Below are positions 44,177-53,357 of a stretch of 64,000 nucleotides of DNA, piece after piece. Numbering within the stretch: the first letter of the stretch is position 1; the number at the start of each line of letters is the position of its first letter. The DNA comes from an uncultured Stenotrophomonas sp. Lineage in GTDB: Bacteria > Pseudomonadota > Gammaproteobacteria > Xanthomonadales > Xanthomonadaceae. Where the stretch lies: assembly GCF_913778665.1 (NCBI RefSeq), contig NZ_CAJYVQ010000002.1, positions 186,001-250,000 of the forward strand, in the 5' to 3' direction. The notes below the pieces were generated by a model. The model saw nothing but the letters and a program-made list of their open reading frames with translations, did not search any database and had not been told where the DNA came from. The position numbers and the translations under genes were made by a program.

Positions 44177-44980
44177 TTACTGCGGCAGCACTTCCAGCGT
44201 GGCCACGTAGCTGAGGCGACGCTTGGCGGCCTGCTTCACCGAGGTCTTGCTGTCTTCAGTGCCGGTTTCAAGCCAGTACATGCCGGCTTCCGGCCAAGTC
44301 ACCTTGATTTCGCCCTTGGCATCGCTGGTCAGCTTCAGCTCGTCCTGCGCGTTGCGGTAGCGGGTAGCGCCACGCACGATCTCGAATTCCAGGCCGGCGG
44401 TCGGCTTGCCATCGACCAGCACGCGGAAGGTGGCTTCCTCGCCGGCGAACAGGTCGTTCGGGTGGCCGACGGCGACCAGCTCGATGCCACGGTTGGTGGG
44501 CTTCAGCGCGGTATCGTTCGGCGCACCGTTGGTGACGAAGGTCTCCACGCGGCCAACCGACTGGCTCACTTCCAGGTTCTTCGCATCCTTGGGCAGTTCG
44601 CCGAAGGTGGCGGCGGTACCGCGCCAGCGCTTGCGCTCGCCGTTCTGTTCGTAGGTGGCGAACAGGCCGTCGTTGACCGAGGCGATGCGGTAGGTGCCCG
44701 GCTGCTTCAGTTCGATGTCGAACACGCTGCGGAACTTGCCGGTGGAGGCGTTCTGCGGCTGCATGCTGCTGCCGTCCGGCGCCGTGATCACCAGCGACTC
44801 CAGGCGCAGTGGCACGTGGTTGAAGTAGAACAGGTCGTTGGAGACCGCGCCGTCGACGGTGATCCACGGCGCGTTGCCGGCGATCACGGTCTGCGAGGGG
44901 AGCAGCCATGCCTTGTGGGCCAGGGCGGAGAAGGGAAGGGCAGCGGCCAGGGCGGCGGCGAGGACGAGCGTGCGCTTCAT
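44177..44980 (-). CDS. DUF4198 domain-containing periplasmic protein
   Basis: 267 residues. The signal peptide ([18 protein letters not shown]) would be cut to leave a mature protein beginning [11 protein letters not shown], so the N-terminal residue is a histidine. DUF4198 features: [20 protein letters not shown] and [13 protein letters not shown]. The family has been linked with metal-ion uptake clusters. Located between DUF2271 and ApbE in the Fur-linked operon. Biochemical role unknown; metal binding is inferred. Confidence 0.85.
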   Translation of the reverse strand: MKRTLVLAAALAAALPFSALAHKAWLLPSQTVIAGNAPWITVDGAVSNDLFYFNHVPLRLESLVITAPDGSSMQPQNASTGKFRSVFDIELKQPGTYRIASVNDGLFATYEQNGERKRWRGTAATFGELPKDAKNLEVSQSVGRVETFVTNGAPNDTALKPTNRGIELVAVGHPNDLFAGEEATFRVLVDGKPTAGLEFEIVRGATRYRNAQDELKLTSDAKGEIKVTWPEAGMYWLETGTEDSKTSVKQAAKRRLSYVATLEVLPQ

Positions 44981-45003
44981 GCGGAAGACTCCAGTTGGAA
45001 GGC

Positions 45004-45091
45004 GTCGGATCCCTTTCCAACGGAAAGGGCTCTGACCCCGAGGGGTAGGGCGATGGGGTCAAAACCCTTCCTGCGGAAGGAATCCGACCCC
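45004..45091. repeat. Two tandem CCCTTTCC...GGAAAGGG hairpins
   Basis: First unit GTCGGATCCCTTTCC-AAC-GGAAAGGGCTCTGACCCC (45,004-45,039). Second unit GGGGTCAAAACCCTTCC-TGC-GGAAGGAATCCGACCCC (45,055-45,091), in opposite orientation of its ends. They lie inside the operon between DUF2271 and DUF4198. Confidence 0.75.
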
Positions 45092-45102
45092 GGCTCAAGC
45101 AG

Positions 45103-45621
45103 TTACGGCTTTACGGCGAGAGTGACCTGGCCCAGTTCGGTGGCGCCCTGGGCCTTGCCGTTCTGCGCGGCGGTGGCTGGCCAGGTGAAGGGGATCTTCA
45201 GCAGTTCGCGGCCGCCGACTTCGCGTACCGCCTCCACCACCAGGGTGTAGTTGCCCGGTGCCAGCTGTTTCAGTGCCGGTTGCTTGTCGTTGAACGACAG
45301 CGCGTGCTTGCCGGCCGGGCGGGTCGGGCCGGTCACGCCGTCCACTGGCACCTGCAGGGTGCGTCCGCTCTTGCGCCACCACTGGCGCAGGTCGGGCAGC
45401 CACTTGGTGCCGTGGCCCTCGCTGTTGCTGGTCTGCTGGTACCAGACCGACAGGTTGGCCGCGACCTTCTGGTCGGCGCCTTCCAGCCACACCGCCACGT
45501 ACGGGCGGTGGTATTCGGCCACGTTGAGCTTGGGCACTTCAACGTTGATGTCGAGGGTGGCGGCGTAGGCCGGCGAGGCGGCCAGCAGGCCGCTGAGGGC
45601 GATGGTCAGGGTCACGCGCAT
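45103..45621 (-). CDS. DUF2271 domain-containing exported protein
   Basis: 172 residues starting at 45,621; a longer open frame upstream is antisense noise. Signal peptide LTIALSGLLAASPAYA, then the DUF2271 core VAEYHRPYVAVWLEGADQKV, SNSEGHGTKWLPDLRQWW, GKHALSFNDKQPALKQLAPG. The C-terminus holds QGAT, a short sequence resembling the end of ApbE target motifs, but the context is poor. The gene lies between PepSY and DUF4198 and is probably periplasmic. Confidence 0.85.
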   Translation of the reverse strand: MRVTLTIALSGLLAASPAYAATLDINVEVPKLNVAEYHRPYVAVWLEGADQKVAANLSVWYQQTSNSEGHGTKWLPDLRQWWRKSGRTLQVPVDGVTGPTRPAGKHALSFNDKQPALKQLAPGNYTLVVEAVREVGGRELLKIPFTWPATAAQNGKAQGATELGQVTLAVKP

Positions 45622-45647
45622 GGAGCGGCTCCGGAAACGAGGGAAAG

Positions 45648-46286
45648 TCAGTGGATCAGCAGCAGGGCGATCAGCAGCGGGATCATCAGGCCGAGGCCGA
45701 CCAGCGGCCAGGTCATGCGCCGCTGCCGCGCATGCAGGTGCAGCAGGAACAGGCCGGTGATGCAGAACACCAGGCAGGCCACCGCGAACAGGTCGAGGAA
45801 CCAGCCCCACGCCGGTCCGGCGTTGCGGCCCTTGTGCAGGTCGTTGAGGTAGGACACCACGCCGCGCGAGGTCGATTCGTATTCCACCGCGCCGGTTATG
45901 CGATCGATGCTCAGCCAGGCGTCGCCGCCAGGGCGTGGCAGCGACAGGTAGATCTCTTCGGCCGACCACTCGGCCGGGCGGCCGCCGATGGCGATGCCCA
46001 GCTGGCTGTCCAGCCAGTGCCGGGCCGGGCGCGGAATCGGCGCGTTGCCGTCCTCGCGCGTGCCGAGCTGGCCGAGCAGTCCGGCCGGCAGTTCCAGGTG
46101 CCGGTTCTGCACTTCGGGCGTGGCCTCGATCTTCGCCGCATGGTTGAGGGTCAGGCCGGTCACCGCGAACAGCAGCATGCCGATCAGGCAGACCGCCGAG
46201 CTGATCCAGTGCCACTGGTGCAGCGTACGCAGCCAGAAGCCACGGCTCTGTTGCTGCTGCACGGCGGAAGGGACAGGACGGCTCAC
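45648..46286 (-). CDS. PepSY-associated membrane protein (putative ferric/ferrisiderophore reductase component)
   Basis: 212 residues. An N-terminal [20 protein letters not shown] helix pair region, a periplasmic PepSY-like domain, and two C-terminal helices ([18 protein letters not shown] and [18 protein letters not shown]). Conserved histidines ([34 protein letters not shown]) could ligate heme. Related PepSY proteins include FpvG, a ferripyoverdine reductase of Pseudomonas. First gene of the operon, 30-60 bp downstream of a Fur-like site. Confidence 0.85.
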   Translation of the reverse strand: MSRPVPSAVQQQQSRGFWLRTLHQWHWISSAVCLIGMLLFAVTGLTLNHAAKIEATPEVQNRHLELPAGLLGQLGTREDGNAPIPRPARHWLDSQLGIAIGGRPAEWSAEEIYLSLPRPGGDAWLSIDRITGAVEYESTSRGVVSYLNDLHKGRNAGPAWGWFLDLFAVACLVFCITGLFLLHLHARQRRMTWPLVGLGLMIPLLIALLLIH

Positions 46287-46325
46287 GGCACGGTTCGGAA
46301 CGGGCGGGGACTGCCCATTACATCA

Positions 46326-46350
46326 TTGATGAGAATAGCTCGCAATTGCG
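46326..46350 (-). promoter_or_regulatory. Fur-box-like site upstream of the PepSY operon
   Basis: TTGATGAGAATAGCTCGCAATTGCG carries the TGAGAAT half typical of Fur sites, followed by CGCAATTG. It lies 40-64 bp before the PepSY start. The match to the full 19-bp consensus is only partial. Confidence 0.5.
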
Positions 46351-46382
46351 TATCGTTCTGTATCCCTGGCGGGGTATCAGCG

Positions 46383-46469
46383 GTTGCGGCCAGCGGCCGG
46401 CACTACCGCAGACCGGTGGATCAACGGCATGCGTGGATGAAGCGGTGCCAACCAAGGTTGGCACCCACC
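46383..46469. repeat. Small hairpin repeats between the CirA-like receptor and the PepSY operon
   Basis: GGCCAGCGGCCGGCACTAC (SMAG-like, CTAC end near 46,402-46,408) and the inverted GTGCCAACC-AA-GGTTGGCAC hairpin (46,445-46,464). They may end the receptor transcript. Confidence 0.65.
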
Positions 46470-46491
46470 AGGGCAGGGCGGTGCGCGGCGG

Positions 46492-48912
46492 TCAGAACTT
46501 CGCGTTCAACGAGATCCAGTAGCTGCGGCGCTGGTCCTTGGTTGCATAGTCATCCACGCAGTTGAACTCGCTTGGGCTGATCAGCACGCACGACTGCGAG
46601 ACGAAGTCCTTGTCGAACAGGTTGTTGACTCGCGCGTTCACCGTCAGCCATGGCGTGGCTTTCCAGCTGCCCCCAAGGTGAAAGATGGTGTAGTCCTCGT
46701 AGTAGCGGGTCTGGCTGGCACCGTTGGCGTCCAACAGCGTGTCGCGGTAGCGGTCGTAGCGGCCCTCGCCGATCAGCGACAGGCTGATGGCCTCGTTGAG
46801 CTGCCAGTTGAGGCTGGCATTGGCCATGTGCTTGGCGGGGGTGGTGCCGGTGATCGGCAGCCCCTTCTGCGGGCCGCTGGTCTGCTCGCTCCTGGTCCAG
46901 GTGTAGTTCCCACGCAGCTGCAGGTGGTCGAGCAGGTCGACGTGGCCGGCCAGTTCGGCACCGCGGGTTTCGGCCTTTTCGATGTTCACGCTCTGGGTGA
47001 AGGTACTGTAGCCCAGCGCCGCCCAGCCCGGGCCGATGTCAACGCAGTAGCCACTGCCGGCCGGAGCCACTTCACAGTTCGGGAAGGTCCCGCCGCTTGC
47101 GATCTTGTCCTCGAACATGTTGATGAAGCCGGTGACGTTGAAGCCCCAGCGCTGGCCTTCGTAGTACGCGGCCAGCTCGTAGTTGGTGCTGGTTTCCGGC
47201 TTCAGGTGGGGCGAGCCCACCAGCGGCAGCACGCCCTGGCCACCAAAGCCGGTGATGCCCGGGAACAACTGGTCCGGCCGCGGGGTCTTGTAGCCGGTGC
47301 TGACGCCACCCTTGAAGGTCCACGCATCGCTGGCGTTCCACACCAGGTAGCCGCGCGGGCTGAGATGGCTGCCGAAGATGTTGTGATCGTCGTAGCGCAG
47401 GCCGAAGGTGGCGGTAAGGGTGTCGGTCAGCGCCCAGTTGTCCTCGGCGAACAGCGCCCACATGCGGTGCTTCTGCCGGGTGTTGCTGCGGTAGCCGGCT
47501 CCGTCCATGCCGAACACACCGTCGATCATGTCGGTGTCGTTGTACTGGCCGCCGACGGTCAGCTTGTGCGCGCCGAAGTCGAGGTCGAGCATCGTGTCGA
47601 GCACGTAGCCTTCCAGTTCCATGGTGCGCAGCGGACGCGGCAGGAACGCCTGCAGGCGCGCCATTTCGCTGGGGCTGAGTGCGGTCAGGGCATTGCCACG
47701 GCCGGCCGCGCAGTGGTTGGCCGCGCCGGCGCGGCGGCAGGCGTCATTCCACAGTGTCTGCAGGTTGGCGCGCTCGTCCAGGGTCAACGGCAGCGAGCGG
47801 CCGAGGTTGCTGCTCTTGCTGTGGGTCAGTGAGGTCTGCCAGGTGCCGAAGCCGTAACGGCCCTGATGGGTCAGCGACAGCTGGTCGCGCTCGTAGCGCT
47901 GGTAGGCCGTGTAGCCCACGCGCGGCTGCACCACTCGGCGGGTGACCGTGCCGCTGCCGTTGGGGTTCGGAATGACCGCGTTGCCCACGCGCCACAGGCT
48001 GGCCAGGCTGTCCAGGGTGCCGGTCTGGCCTTCGCTGTTGTCGTACTTCTGCCGCGAGACGTCGTAGTCCAGCCACAGCTCGTGGTCGTCGTTGACGCGG
48101 AGGTCCAGGCGCACGCCGGTGTTCCAGTTGGTGTTGGCCACCGACTTGCCACCGCCACCGAAGCCGATGCTGCGCTCCCAAAGCGTGCCGTCGGGCAGGG
48201 TCAGCGCGTCCCATTCCGGGTTTGATGCCTTGGCGTCGTAGTAACTGCCGCGCACCGCCAGGCTCAGGCGGTCCTTCAGCAGCGGGCCGCTGAGGTACAG
48301 ATCGGTGGTGCGTGCATCACCGAACTGGTCGTCCTGCTGCACGGTGAACCCCTGGGTGAGCGCGCCGTGCCAGCTGTCCTGGTTGCGGCGGGTGATGATG
48401 TTGATCACGCCGCCCATCGCGTCCGAGCCGTACAGGGTGGACATCGGGCCACGCACCACTTCGATGCGCTCGATCGCGTCCAGCGGCGGCAGGTAGGCGA
48501 ACTGGCCTCCGCCGAAGTTGTTCGGGTACAGCTGGCCGACGTTGCTCTGGCGGCGGCCGTCGATCAGCACCAGGGTGTACTCGGAGGGAAGGCCGCGCAT
48601 CGAGAGGGTGGCGCGGCCGTTCTTGTCGGTGGCCTCCAGGCCGACGTCGATGCCTTCGACGTCGCGCAGCGCATCGACCAGGTTGGTGTACGGGCGCTTG
48701 CTCAGTTCCTCGCGGCTGACCACGCTGATGCTGGCCGGTGCGTCAACCACCTTCTGTTCGAAGCCGGAGGCGGTGACCACCACCTTGTCCAGCGTCTGCG
48801 GTGCGCCGGCGATCTCTGCATGGGCGAAAGCAGGGGCCGCCATCGCCGCCAGAACGGTGCTGGTCAACAGGGGGCGAGACAGGGGCGAACGGAGACGATG
48901 GCGCTGGGCCAT
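46492..48912 (-). CDS. TonB-dependent outer-membrane receptor, CirA/catecholate type
   Basis: 806 residues from ATG 48,912, which has GAGGT upstream. A signal peptide ends near AFAHA, followed by a TonB box region DKVVVTAS. The plug domain (ISVVSREELSKRPYTNLVDAL, LSMRGLPSEYTLVLIDGRRQ, VVRGPMSTLYGSDAMGGVIN) and the 22-strand barrel follow, ending in aromatic YWISLNAKF. It resembles CirA-like catecholate and monomeric siderophore receptors, which in related species also take up cefiderocol. Probably Fur-controlled, transcribed with the small upstream gene. Confidence 0.9.
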   Translation of the reverse strand: MAQRHRLRSPLSRPLLTSTVLAAMAAPAFAHAEIAGAPQTLDKVVVTASGFEQKVVDAPASISVVSREELSKRPYTNLVDALRDVEGIDVGLEATDKNGRATLSMRGLPSEYTLVLIDGRRQSNVGQLYPNNFGGGQFAYLPPLDAIERIEVVRGPMSTLYGSDAMGGVINIITRRNQDSWHGALTQGFTVQQDDQFGDARTTDLYLSGPLLKDRLSLAVRGSYYDAKASNPEWDALTLPDGTLWERSIGFGGGGKSVANTNWNTGVRLDLRVNDDHELWLDYDVSRQKYDNSEGQTGTLDSLASLWRVGNAVIPNPNGSGTVTRRVVQPRVGYTAYQRYERDQLSLTHQGRYGFGTWQTSLTHSKSSNLGRSLPLTLDERANLQTLWNDACRRAGAANHCAAGRGNALTALSPSEMARLQAFLPRPLRTMELEGYVLDTMLDLDFGAHKLTVGGQYNDTDMIDGVFGMDGAGYRSNTRQKHRMWALFAEDNWALTDTLTATFGLRYDDHNIFGSHLSPRGYLVWNASDAWTFKGGVSTGYKTPRPDQLFPGITGFGGQGVLPLVGSPHLKPETSTNYELAAYYEGQRWGFNVTGFINMFEDKIASGGTFPNCEVAPAGSGYCVDIGPGWAALGYSTFTQSVNIEKAETRGAELAGHVDLLDHLQLRGNYTWTRSEQTSGPQKGLPITGTTPAKHMANASLNWQLNEAISLSLIGEGRYDRYRDTLLDANGASQTRYYEDYTIFHLGGSWKATPWLTVNARVNNLFDKDFVSQSCVLISPSEFNCVDDYATKDQRRSYWISLNAKF

Positions 48913-49060
48913 GGCAGATACCTCGAAGGATGTAAGGCAGCGCGATGCCGGGTGCGGAGCGCGCACGGCAGGGCACGGAAAGCCCGGTCAGGGGCGGCAG
49001 GGATGAAGCAGCCAGCGGCGTGCGGGCGCGACCGCGCAGGCGGTCACGGCGGGCCGTGGA

Positions 49061-49462
49061 TCAGGCGAGCGGCGGCGCTTGGCCGCGTTGCTGGCGACGC
49101 CCGGGCGCGTCGGCCCAGGGCGTGTCCGGAGCGGCCAGCGGCCAGTCCGGGCGCACGCCGGGCATGGCCGGCGTGGCGGGTACGAGTTCAAGTTCGCTGC
49201 GCAGCCACTGGCTGGCCAGCAGCAGCGACGGGCGTGCCTTCTCGGCCGCTTTCACCGGATTGGAGGCGCAGCGGCGCAGCTTGGCCGGGGCTTCTTCCTG
49301 CGAGGGGCCTTCGCCACCGCGTTCTTCCAACGGCATCTGCACGGTCATCGCTGTGGCCGGATGCGGCAGCAGCGGCAGGGTGCCCAGCAGCAACGCCAGC
49401 ATCGCCACCCACACCAGCAGGCTGGCCAGCGCGGGACGCTGCCCGCGCATGGCGGTGCCCAT
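49061..49462 (-). CDS. Small membrane/periplasmic protein upstream of CirA-like receptor, uncharacterised
   Basis: 133 residues from ATG 49,462 (49,450 also possible; the ribosome binding site is weak). One helix (ALASLLVWVAMLALLLGTLP) is followed by a polar periplasmic stretch with proline-rich tail ending RRQQRGQAPPLA. No family motif. It lies just after a Fur-like site and before the receptor, mirroring the arrangement at 52,790-53,182, where a different small protein precedes the PiuA-like receptor. Both tails end in an APP.LA pattern. Confidence 0.6.
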   Translation of the reverse strand: MGTAMRGQRPALASLLVWVAMLALLLGTLPLLPHPATAMTVQMPLEERGGEGPSQEEAPAKLRRCASNPVKAAEKARPSLLLASQWLRSELELVPATPAMPGVRPDWPLAAPDTPWADAPGRRQQRGQAPPLA

Positions 49463-49576
49463 CTTGCGATGGATGAGTGGGCGAGGGCGGAGCGGGCGCA
49501 GCAAGCAAGAATCCCCGGGCGGTCGCCGGCAGCGGCCGGCATCAATGGGGCGTGATTGTAATGAGAGCTGTTAGCT

Positions 49577-49602
49577 GTTGCAAATGAGAATGATTGCCAA
49601 AT
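49577..49602 (-). promoter_or_regulatory. Fur-box-like site upstream of the CirA-like operon
   Basis: TTGCAAATGAGAATGATTGCCAAA matches the Fur pattern GATAATGATAATCATTATC in its central ATGAGAATGATT. An extra ATTGTAATGAGAGCTGTTAGC lies just to the left (49,555-49,575). The site is also 25 bp downstream of the piuC stop. Confidence 0.65.
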
Positions 49603-49626
49603 TGTCCTGGGGCGGCCGGAAGCGGC

Positions 49627-50304
49627 TCAGACCTCGCTCCAGCGCCGCAGCAGGTTGTGGTACACGCCGGTCAGCTGCAGCACCGCCTCGGCGTCGCCAC
49701 CGGTCCGCCGCAGGCGCTCGATCGAGCTGTCCATCTCCCATAGCAGGCGCCGCTGCACGTCGTCGCGGATCATGCTCTGCACCCAGAAGAACGAGGCTAC
49801 GCGCGCGCCTCGGGTGACCGGATTGACCTTGTGCAGGCTGCTGGACGGGTACACGATCAGGTCGCCGGCCGGCAACTTCACTTCATGCTCGCCGTAGGTA
49901 TCGCTGATGATCAGCTCGCCGCCCTCGTACTCGTCCGGATCGGACAGGAACAGGGTGCAGGAGATGTCCGAGCGCAGCTGCTCGCCGCTGGCGAGGTTCA
50001 TTACCGCGCCATCGACATGGAAACCGTAGGTGCCGCCACCGCTGTAGCGGTTGAAACGCGGCGGCAGGATTTTCAGGGGCAGCGCTGCAGCGAAGAACAG
50101 GGGGCTGCGGCTCAGTGCGGCCAGCACGTCCCGTCCCAGCTCCGCTTTCAGGGGCGAGGCTTCCGGCAGCTGCTGGTTGTGCTTGACCACCGCGCCCTGC
50201 GCACCGACGGTCTCGCGACCGTCGGCCCAGTCTGCAGCGTCGAGCCGCCTGCGTGCCTGCGTCACGTCCTGGGGTGAAAGCACGTCGGGAATGTGCAGCA
50301 GCAT
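49627..50304 (-). CDS. piuC: Fe(II)/2-oxoglutarate-dependent PKHD-type hydroxylase (PiuC-like)
   Basis: 225 residues from ATG 50,304. Iron ligands lie in [11 protein letters not shown] (His and Asp) and [19 protein letters not shown] (His), with the Arg of TRGAR binding 2-oxoglutarate. The protein begins [14 protein letters not shown], as in PiuC. PiuC accompanies the PiuA siderophore receptor in Pseudomonas and its substrate is not established. It follows piuA by 47 bp on the same strand. Confidence 0.9.
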   Translation of the reverse strand: MLLHIPDVLSPQDVTQARRRLDAADWADGRETVGAQGAVVKHNQQLPEASPLKAELGRDVLAALSRSPLFFAAALPLKILPPRFNRYSGGGTYGFHVDGAVMNLASGEQLRSDISCTLFLSDPDEYEGGELIISDTYGEHEVKLPAGDLIVYPSSSLHKVNPVTRGARVASFFWVQSMIRDDVQRRLLWEMDSSIERLRRTGGDAEAVLQLTGVYHNLLRRWSEV

Positions 50305-50351
50305 GGCGGTTCCTTTGAGGACGGGGGAGCGTGGCTCCCCCGCGCAATGCA

Positions 50352-52676
50352 TCAGAAGCGGATGTCCGCGCTGAGCAGGAAGGTGCGCGGGGCACCCGGG
50401 GTGTAACGGTAGCCGCTCTTGTTGATGCTGGCCACGTACTGCTTGTCGAGCAGGTTGTACCCGTTCAAGCGCAGCGAGATGTTTTCGTTGATCGCCCAGG
50501 ACACGACGGCGTCGTACACCACGTAGGATCTGGTGAACGACGGGGTGCCCACCGCGCCGTCAGTGCCGCGGTGCATACCGGCGGCATAGCGCACGCCGCC
50601 GCCGAAGGTGATGCCATAGGGCAGCGTGTAGCTGGTCCAGCCGGTGAACGTGTCGTCCGGGGTATAGGTCAGGTTGGTGGTGCCGTCGGCAGCCACCTTG
50701 GCACCTTCCTTCACTTCGGTATCCAGATGGCTGTAACCGGCGCTGACCGACCAGTTGTCGGTCAGGCGGCCGACTGCGGAGAGCTCCACACCCTTCACGC
50801 GCTTGCTGCCGGTCTGCGTGGGGTTGCCGGCATCGTCCAGCACGGTGGTGTTGATCTCGTTGTCCACGTCGGTCTGGAACAGCGCGAGGTTCACCGCCAG
50901 TGCGTCATCCATGAAGCCCCACTTGCTGCCCACTTCGAAAGTCTTGGCCTTCTGCGGGTCCAGCTTGGGGTTGTCGGCGCTGCTGGCCGAGCTGCTCAGC
51001 TGGAAGTTCGCGCCGCCCGGTGGCTGCTGGGAAATGGCGTAGTTGGCGTACAGGCTGACCGTTTCGCCGACCTTGTACAGCGCGCCCAGCTTCCAGTTGA
51101 GCAGGGTGTCGCTGGCGTCCAGGGTGGGGTTGCGCAGCACGGTGCCGGTGGGGTTGCTGCCGCACACGGGGCCGCCACGACCGCCACACACCGACGCACT
51201 GGCGTACTCGGTCTTGTAGTGGTCGGCGCGCACGCCCGCGGTCAGCAGGAAACTCTCGCCGAAGGAGAGTGTGTCGAACAGATAGATCGCCGAGGTGGTC
51301 GTCTTGCCGTGCGCATCGGCGCCGTTGTGCGCCCAGTCCAGGCCGCTGACGTTCCAGTCCGGGTCGTACAGGTGGGCGGCCGGCCAGCTGCTGCCACCGG
51401 TGGCGGCTTGGCCGTAGCTGTCCAGTTCTTCGCGGGTGAATTCCAGTCCGGCACTGAGGGCGTGGCCCACCGCCCCGGTGTTGAAGTCGGCGCGCAGGTT
51501 CAACTGGTCGGTGAGGATCGTGTTGCGCTGGTCCTTGAAGGTCGGCAGGCTGCGCGCGATGGCGTAGCTGGAGAGGTCGGCGGGGTTGGCATAGGTGATG
51601 TTGCCGGTCGGCCGGCCACCCGCGCCGCGCACGCCGGTGCCCATGAAGGCGGTGAGCAGGTAGTCCTGTTCGGTACGGCCCCAGCGTGCGGTGTTGGTCA
51701 GGCGCACGCTGTCGTTGAAGTCGTGTTCGAATCGGAAGGTGGCCATCTGCGCGGTCACGTCATCGTGGTCGGCGCGGGTGCCATAGAAGTTTTCCGGATC
51801 GACCGGGTGGCCGACCAGGGCTTCCAGCGTCGGCTGCGGGGTCCAGCCCGGCAGCCCCAGGGTGGGCACGCCGCCATCGGGAACGTTGTCCTGCTTCACG
51901 TACAGCAGGTTGAGGTAGTAACGGGTCGCGGTGCCTAGACCGAAGGCCAACGACGGTGCGATGCCCCAGCGCTTGTTCCGCACGTGGTCGCGGCCGGGTT
52001 GGTCGCTGTCCTGCCACATGCCGTTGATGCGAAGCGCGCTGGTGGGGCCCAGCGACTGGTTCCAGTCGGCGGTGGTGCGACGCTGCTGGTCGCTGCCCAG
52101 TGAAATGCTGGCCGAGGTGACGTCCTGCAGGTTGGCCTGCTTGCTGACCAGGTTGATCGCACCGGTGGGTGCCGAACGACCGTTATCGGTGCCGGCCGGG
52201 CCCTTGGTCACTTCCACCTGTTCGATGTTGAACACATCGCGCGAGATCGAGCCCAGATCGCGCACACCGTCCACGTACAGGCTGTTGGAAGTGTCGAAGC
52301 CGCGCATGAACAGCGCGTCGCCGGTGGTGGTGTTGCCGTTCTCGCCGGCATAGAAGGTGCCCACGCCGGGGCTGTTGCGCAGCGCTTCGGTCAGCGTGGT
52401 GGCGCCCTGCTGGTTGAACAGGTCGCTGGTGATCACCTGGATGGTCTGCGGGGTGTCCTGCAGGCGCTGGGTGAACTTCGGCGAGGCCACCTTGTCGGCC
52501 TTGTAACCACGGGTGGCGTGGACGTCGATCTTGTCCAGGGTGCGCGCGTTGTCGGCGGCTTCGGCATGGGCCACCACGGGCAGCGCGGCCAGGCCAAGGC
52601 CGGCGGCAAGACCAGCGGTGGCCAGCGGCAGGGTACGAAGCGGTGAAGGGTGCTTGCGGCTCTTGATCGGGTTCAT
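50352..52676 (-). CDS. piuA: TonB-dependent siderophore receptor, PiuA/Fiu type
   Basis: 774 residues: a signal peptide ([20 protein letters not shown]), a TonB box region with TLDKIDVHA, the plug [60 protein letters not shown], and a barrel ending LLSADIRF. The plug resembles catecholate receptors Fiu and PiuA. The linked piuC downstream supports the assignment. Such receptors import monocatecholate siderophores and siderophore-linked drugs in other species. Confidence 0.9.
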   Translation of the reverse strand: MNPIKSRKHPSPLRTLPLATAGLAAGLGLAALPVVAHAEAADNARTLDKIDVHATRGYKADKVASPKFTQRLQDTPQTIQVITSDLFNQQGATTLTEALRNSPGVGTFYAGENGNTTTGDALFMRGFDTSNSLYVDGVRDLGSISRDVFNIEQVEVTKGPAGTDNGRSAPTGAINLVSKQANLQDVTSASISLGSDQQRRTTADWNQSLGPTSALRINGMWQDSDQPGRDHVRNKRWGIAPSLAFGLGTATRYYLNLLYVKQDNVPDGGVPTLGLPGWTPQPTLEALVGHPVDPENFYGTRADHDDVTAQMATFRFEHDFNDSVRLTNTARWGRTEQDYLLTAFMGTGVRGAGGRPTGNITYANPADLSSYAIARSLPTFKDQRNTILTDQLNLRADFNTGAVGHALSAGLEFTREELDSYGQAATGGSSWPAAHLYDPDWNVSGLDWAHNGADAHGKTTTSAIYLFDTLSFGESFLLTAGVRADHYKTEYASASVCGGRGGPVCGSNPTGTVLRNPTLDASDTLLNWKLGALYKVGETVSLYANYAISQQPPGGANFQLSSSASSADNPKLDPQKAKTFEVGSKWGFMDDALAVNLALFQTDVDNEINTTVLDDAGNPTQTGSKRVKGVELSAVGRLTDNWSVSAGYSHLDTEVKEGAKVAADGTTNLTYTPDDTFTGWTSYTLPYGITFGGGVRYAAGMHRGTDGAVGTPSFTRSYVVYDAVVSWAINENISLRLNGYNLLDKQYVASINKSGYRYTPGAPRTFLLSADIRF

Positions 52677-52789
52677 GGGCGTCTGCAGAGAGGGAGCAGG
52701 AAAGCGCGGCCGGCGCAGGTGGCGCGGCAGCAGGGAATGGAGCCAAAAGGGGAAGGTGCGGATACGACTGCGCAGCGCGCAGCAGAGCG

Positions 52790-53182
52790 TCAGGCCAGCA
52801 GCGCGGGCGGTGCCTGTGAAGGGGGCTGGCGTCGTTCCGGCGCGTGCACCGTAGAGCCTGGAGTCACCGGCGCCGGGGCGTTCGAAGGGGCAGGCTGTGG
52901 GAAGTGCAGGCAGAGCGGTCGCAGCACCGGTGGCTTGTCGCCGCGACCGCCATCCGGGTCGGACTCAGCGCGGTGCATCGCTTGTTCATGCGGCAGCGCA
53001 TGTGGCGGGGACGCTGGCGCGGCACCCTCGATGTGCACCGTGTGCAGGGCAACGGTTGCCGTGCCGCGCCCCTCGTGCAGCGCCGACCACCCCAGCAGAA
53101 GCGTGAGCAGCACCGCCACAAGCAGCGGCCACCCGTGGCGGGCGAGCTGGCACAGCGTGGCGGTGGGCGCGGGCGAAGCCAT
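52790..53182 (-). CDS. Small membrane/periplasmic protein upstream of PiuA-like receptor, uncharacterised
   Basis: 130 residues with one membrane helix (GWPLLVAVLLTLLLGWSAL, residues about 17-35) followed by a polar, histidine- and proline-rich tail (HTVHIEGAAPASPPHALPHE, PVLRPLCLHFPQPAP) ending SQAPPALLA. No family is recognised. It lies 40 bp after a Fur-like site and 113 bp before piuA in the same orientation. A comparable single-helix gene precedes the other receptor at 49,061. Confidence 0.6.
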   Translation of the reverse strand: MASPAPTATLCQLARHGWPLLVAVLLTLLLGWSALHEGRGTATVALHTVHIEGAAPASPPHALPHEQAMHRAESDPDGGRGDKPPVLRPLCLHFPQPAPSNAPAPVTPGSTVHAPERRQPPSQAPPALLA

Positions 53183-53225
53183 GGCGCAGGGGTGGAGTCG
53201 TTACAAAGATGTTGCGTAGAATAAC

Positions 53226-53247
53226 ATCAACGATAATGATTCGCATG
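53226..53247 (-). promoter_or_regulatory. Fur-box-like site upstream of the piuA operon
   Basis: ATCAACGATAATGATTCGCATG contains GATAATGATT, a near-consensus Fur core. It lies 44-65 bp before the start of the small gene at 53,182. The rest of the gap to 53,357 shows only GC-rich sequence with short palindromes. Confidence 0.7.
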
Positions 53248-53357
53248 TACAGGCTGTGGCGGGCCGCCGGGGGCGCCGAAACGCCCTGGAAGAGCCCTCG
53301 GGGCGCCTCTGTAGATCCACCCCATGGGTGGGGATGCCCTCAGCCGCAGGCGCGGCC

